Shown here in pieces: positions 63,389 to 64,000 of a DNA stretch of 64,000 nt. The notes below the pieces were generated by a model. It searched no databases. It saw only the letters and a program-made list of their open reading frames with translations, and was not told where the DNA came from. The position numbers and the translations under genes were made by a program. Every line of letters begins with the position of its first letter. Positions within the stretch are counted from its first letter, which is position 1. Source of the stretch: Cryptomeria japonica (Eukaryota; Streptophyta; Pinopsida; Cupressales; Cupressaceae); NCBI RefSeq assembly GCF_030272615.1, contig NC_081412.1, forward strand, positions 38,262,911 to 38,326,910. Reading direction: 5' to 3'.

Positions 63389-64000
63389 ATGTCAAAGCCT
63401 GACCAAGGCAAATTAGAGCCTTCCTCGAGCTTGTTAGAGTCCTCACAAAGCAATCCATCTATGAAAAAGATGAAGTAAAAGTATGATAAATACTTGAACA
63501 TGCTCCCAGAAAGCTCAGTTAACTCTAATGTTAAGGAGATAAGGGATATAAAAACTGGTCATGTAGACATGCAAGATTTCATTGATCGTATGAGAAATCT
63601 CCTTCACATATGTCAAATGTAATTAAATCAGAGTTGCACAAATATGTTTCCTTCCCAGTCGTAGCTCATGATCCAGAGTTAATACTTGCGGTGGCACATA
63701 ATTTTGATCCGAATACAAGACAAGTGAAGGATGTCGATCATAATGTTGTTATGAAATTAGATAGTATTTTTTTTAACAATGTATTCAAGGGTTCTCCAAT
63801 TGAAGAAGTAGCTAACATTACTCAGGAAAGTGCTCAAGAATATTATGATAAAAATGAAATAAAGTATAAGAAAATGATCAATACAATTTTTCTATCTTCT
63901 GTTAGGGGTTCTACAACTACAAGTTGGTGAAAATATTTCTATAGAAGTGATTTCAATGAGGAATACAATGATATGGTTACCATGCTGGCATGAGTAAAAT
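63389..64000 (+). pseudogene. ORF in the 3' LTR of D (partial)
   Basis: Same ATG and start as 32088 (MSKPDQGKLEPSSS). TAA at about 63475, a shift near 63590, then open 63610-63930 (FDPNTRQVKDVDHNVVM, FFNNVFKGSPIEEVANIT). These lesions differ from those in the 5' LTR, so the ORF decayed separately in each. Confidence 0.7.

Larger units (their letters stand above)
31085..64000 (+). mobile_element. Element D: old Ty3/gypsy retrotransposon with 5.4-kb LTRs, split by C and G
   Basis: 5' LTR 31085-36519, primer site TGGCGACTCTTGTAGGGA, gag, protease, RNase H-like domain, RT, RNase H, integrase, then a 3' LTR from 62133 running past the window. With C and G removed, gag joins at CAACC and pol at AGTTT with the frame restored. 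Many stop codons; not functional. Confidence 0.85.
62133..64000 (+). repeat. 3' LTR of D, cut by the window end
   Basis: Starts TGTTGTCCTTG and aligns with 31085-32700; it is about 250 bp longer over this part because of extra palindromes. Confidence 0.8.

Overview
The window is plant nuclear DNA made almost entirely of nested transposable elements. I found no intact host gene, no rRNA or tRNA gene and no CRISPR array. Evidence for a land plant: Ty3/gypsy pol with a second RNase H (Tat lineage), Ty1/copia pol primed by initiator-Met tRNA (TGGTATCAGAGC), LTRs of 0.8-5.4 kb, low GC and insertions three levels deep. The size and age of the elements suggest a very large genome; a gymnosperm is my guess, not proven. 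A 500-base N gap lies at 6881-7380.

Layout. (A) 1-6482, minus: Ty3/gypsy element with protease, RT, two RNases H and the start of integrase but no gag; it runs off the left edge. (B) about 7381-29264, minus: a copia-like element with no RT or integrase, carrying a coiled-coil/four-zinc-knuckle ORF and a second ORF of about 1,046 codons. Its right LTR is split by (H) 13181-29025, plus: a gag-only gypsy-like element. The 3' LTR of H is split by (I) 20784-28780, plus: a younger copy of H with an intact 995-codon gag ORF. 29265-31084: a broken plant-mobile-domain gene and a CATATCGA minisatellite.

(D) 31085 to beyond 64000, plus: an old Ty3/gypsy element with LTRs of about 5.4 kb. Each LTR starts with a series of TTTAAA-centred palindromes followed by a long decayed ORF upstream of a TATA box. 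D is split by (C) 37311-44726, plus, a decayed copia element inserted in gag, and by (G) 48163-60267, minus, a copia element inserted between RT and RNase H. G carries (F) 48954-53890, a non-coding 4.9-kb TG...CA insertion in its 3' LTR, and (M) 56431-57077, a Harbinger-like MITE in its pol. Target-site duplications are readable for I (CTTTT), H (GCTGG/GCTAG), C (CAACC), G (AGTTT), F (GATGC) and M (TAA).

How the parts may work together (inference). A lacks gag; H and I lack RT, RNase H and integrase and have a protease-like region without the catalytic motif. All three share the same unusual primer binding site, similar LTR starts and the same 27-bp GC-rich palindromes in the LTR, so gag may come from one element type and pol from the other. 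Likewise B shares LTR start, polypurine tract and Met primer site with copia C, so C-like enzymes could move B. ORF2 of B and the ORF inside the D LTR share a motif at about the same residue, suggesting one gene family carried by two unrelated retrotransposon types.
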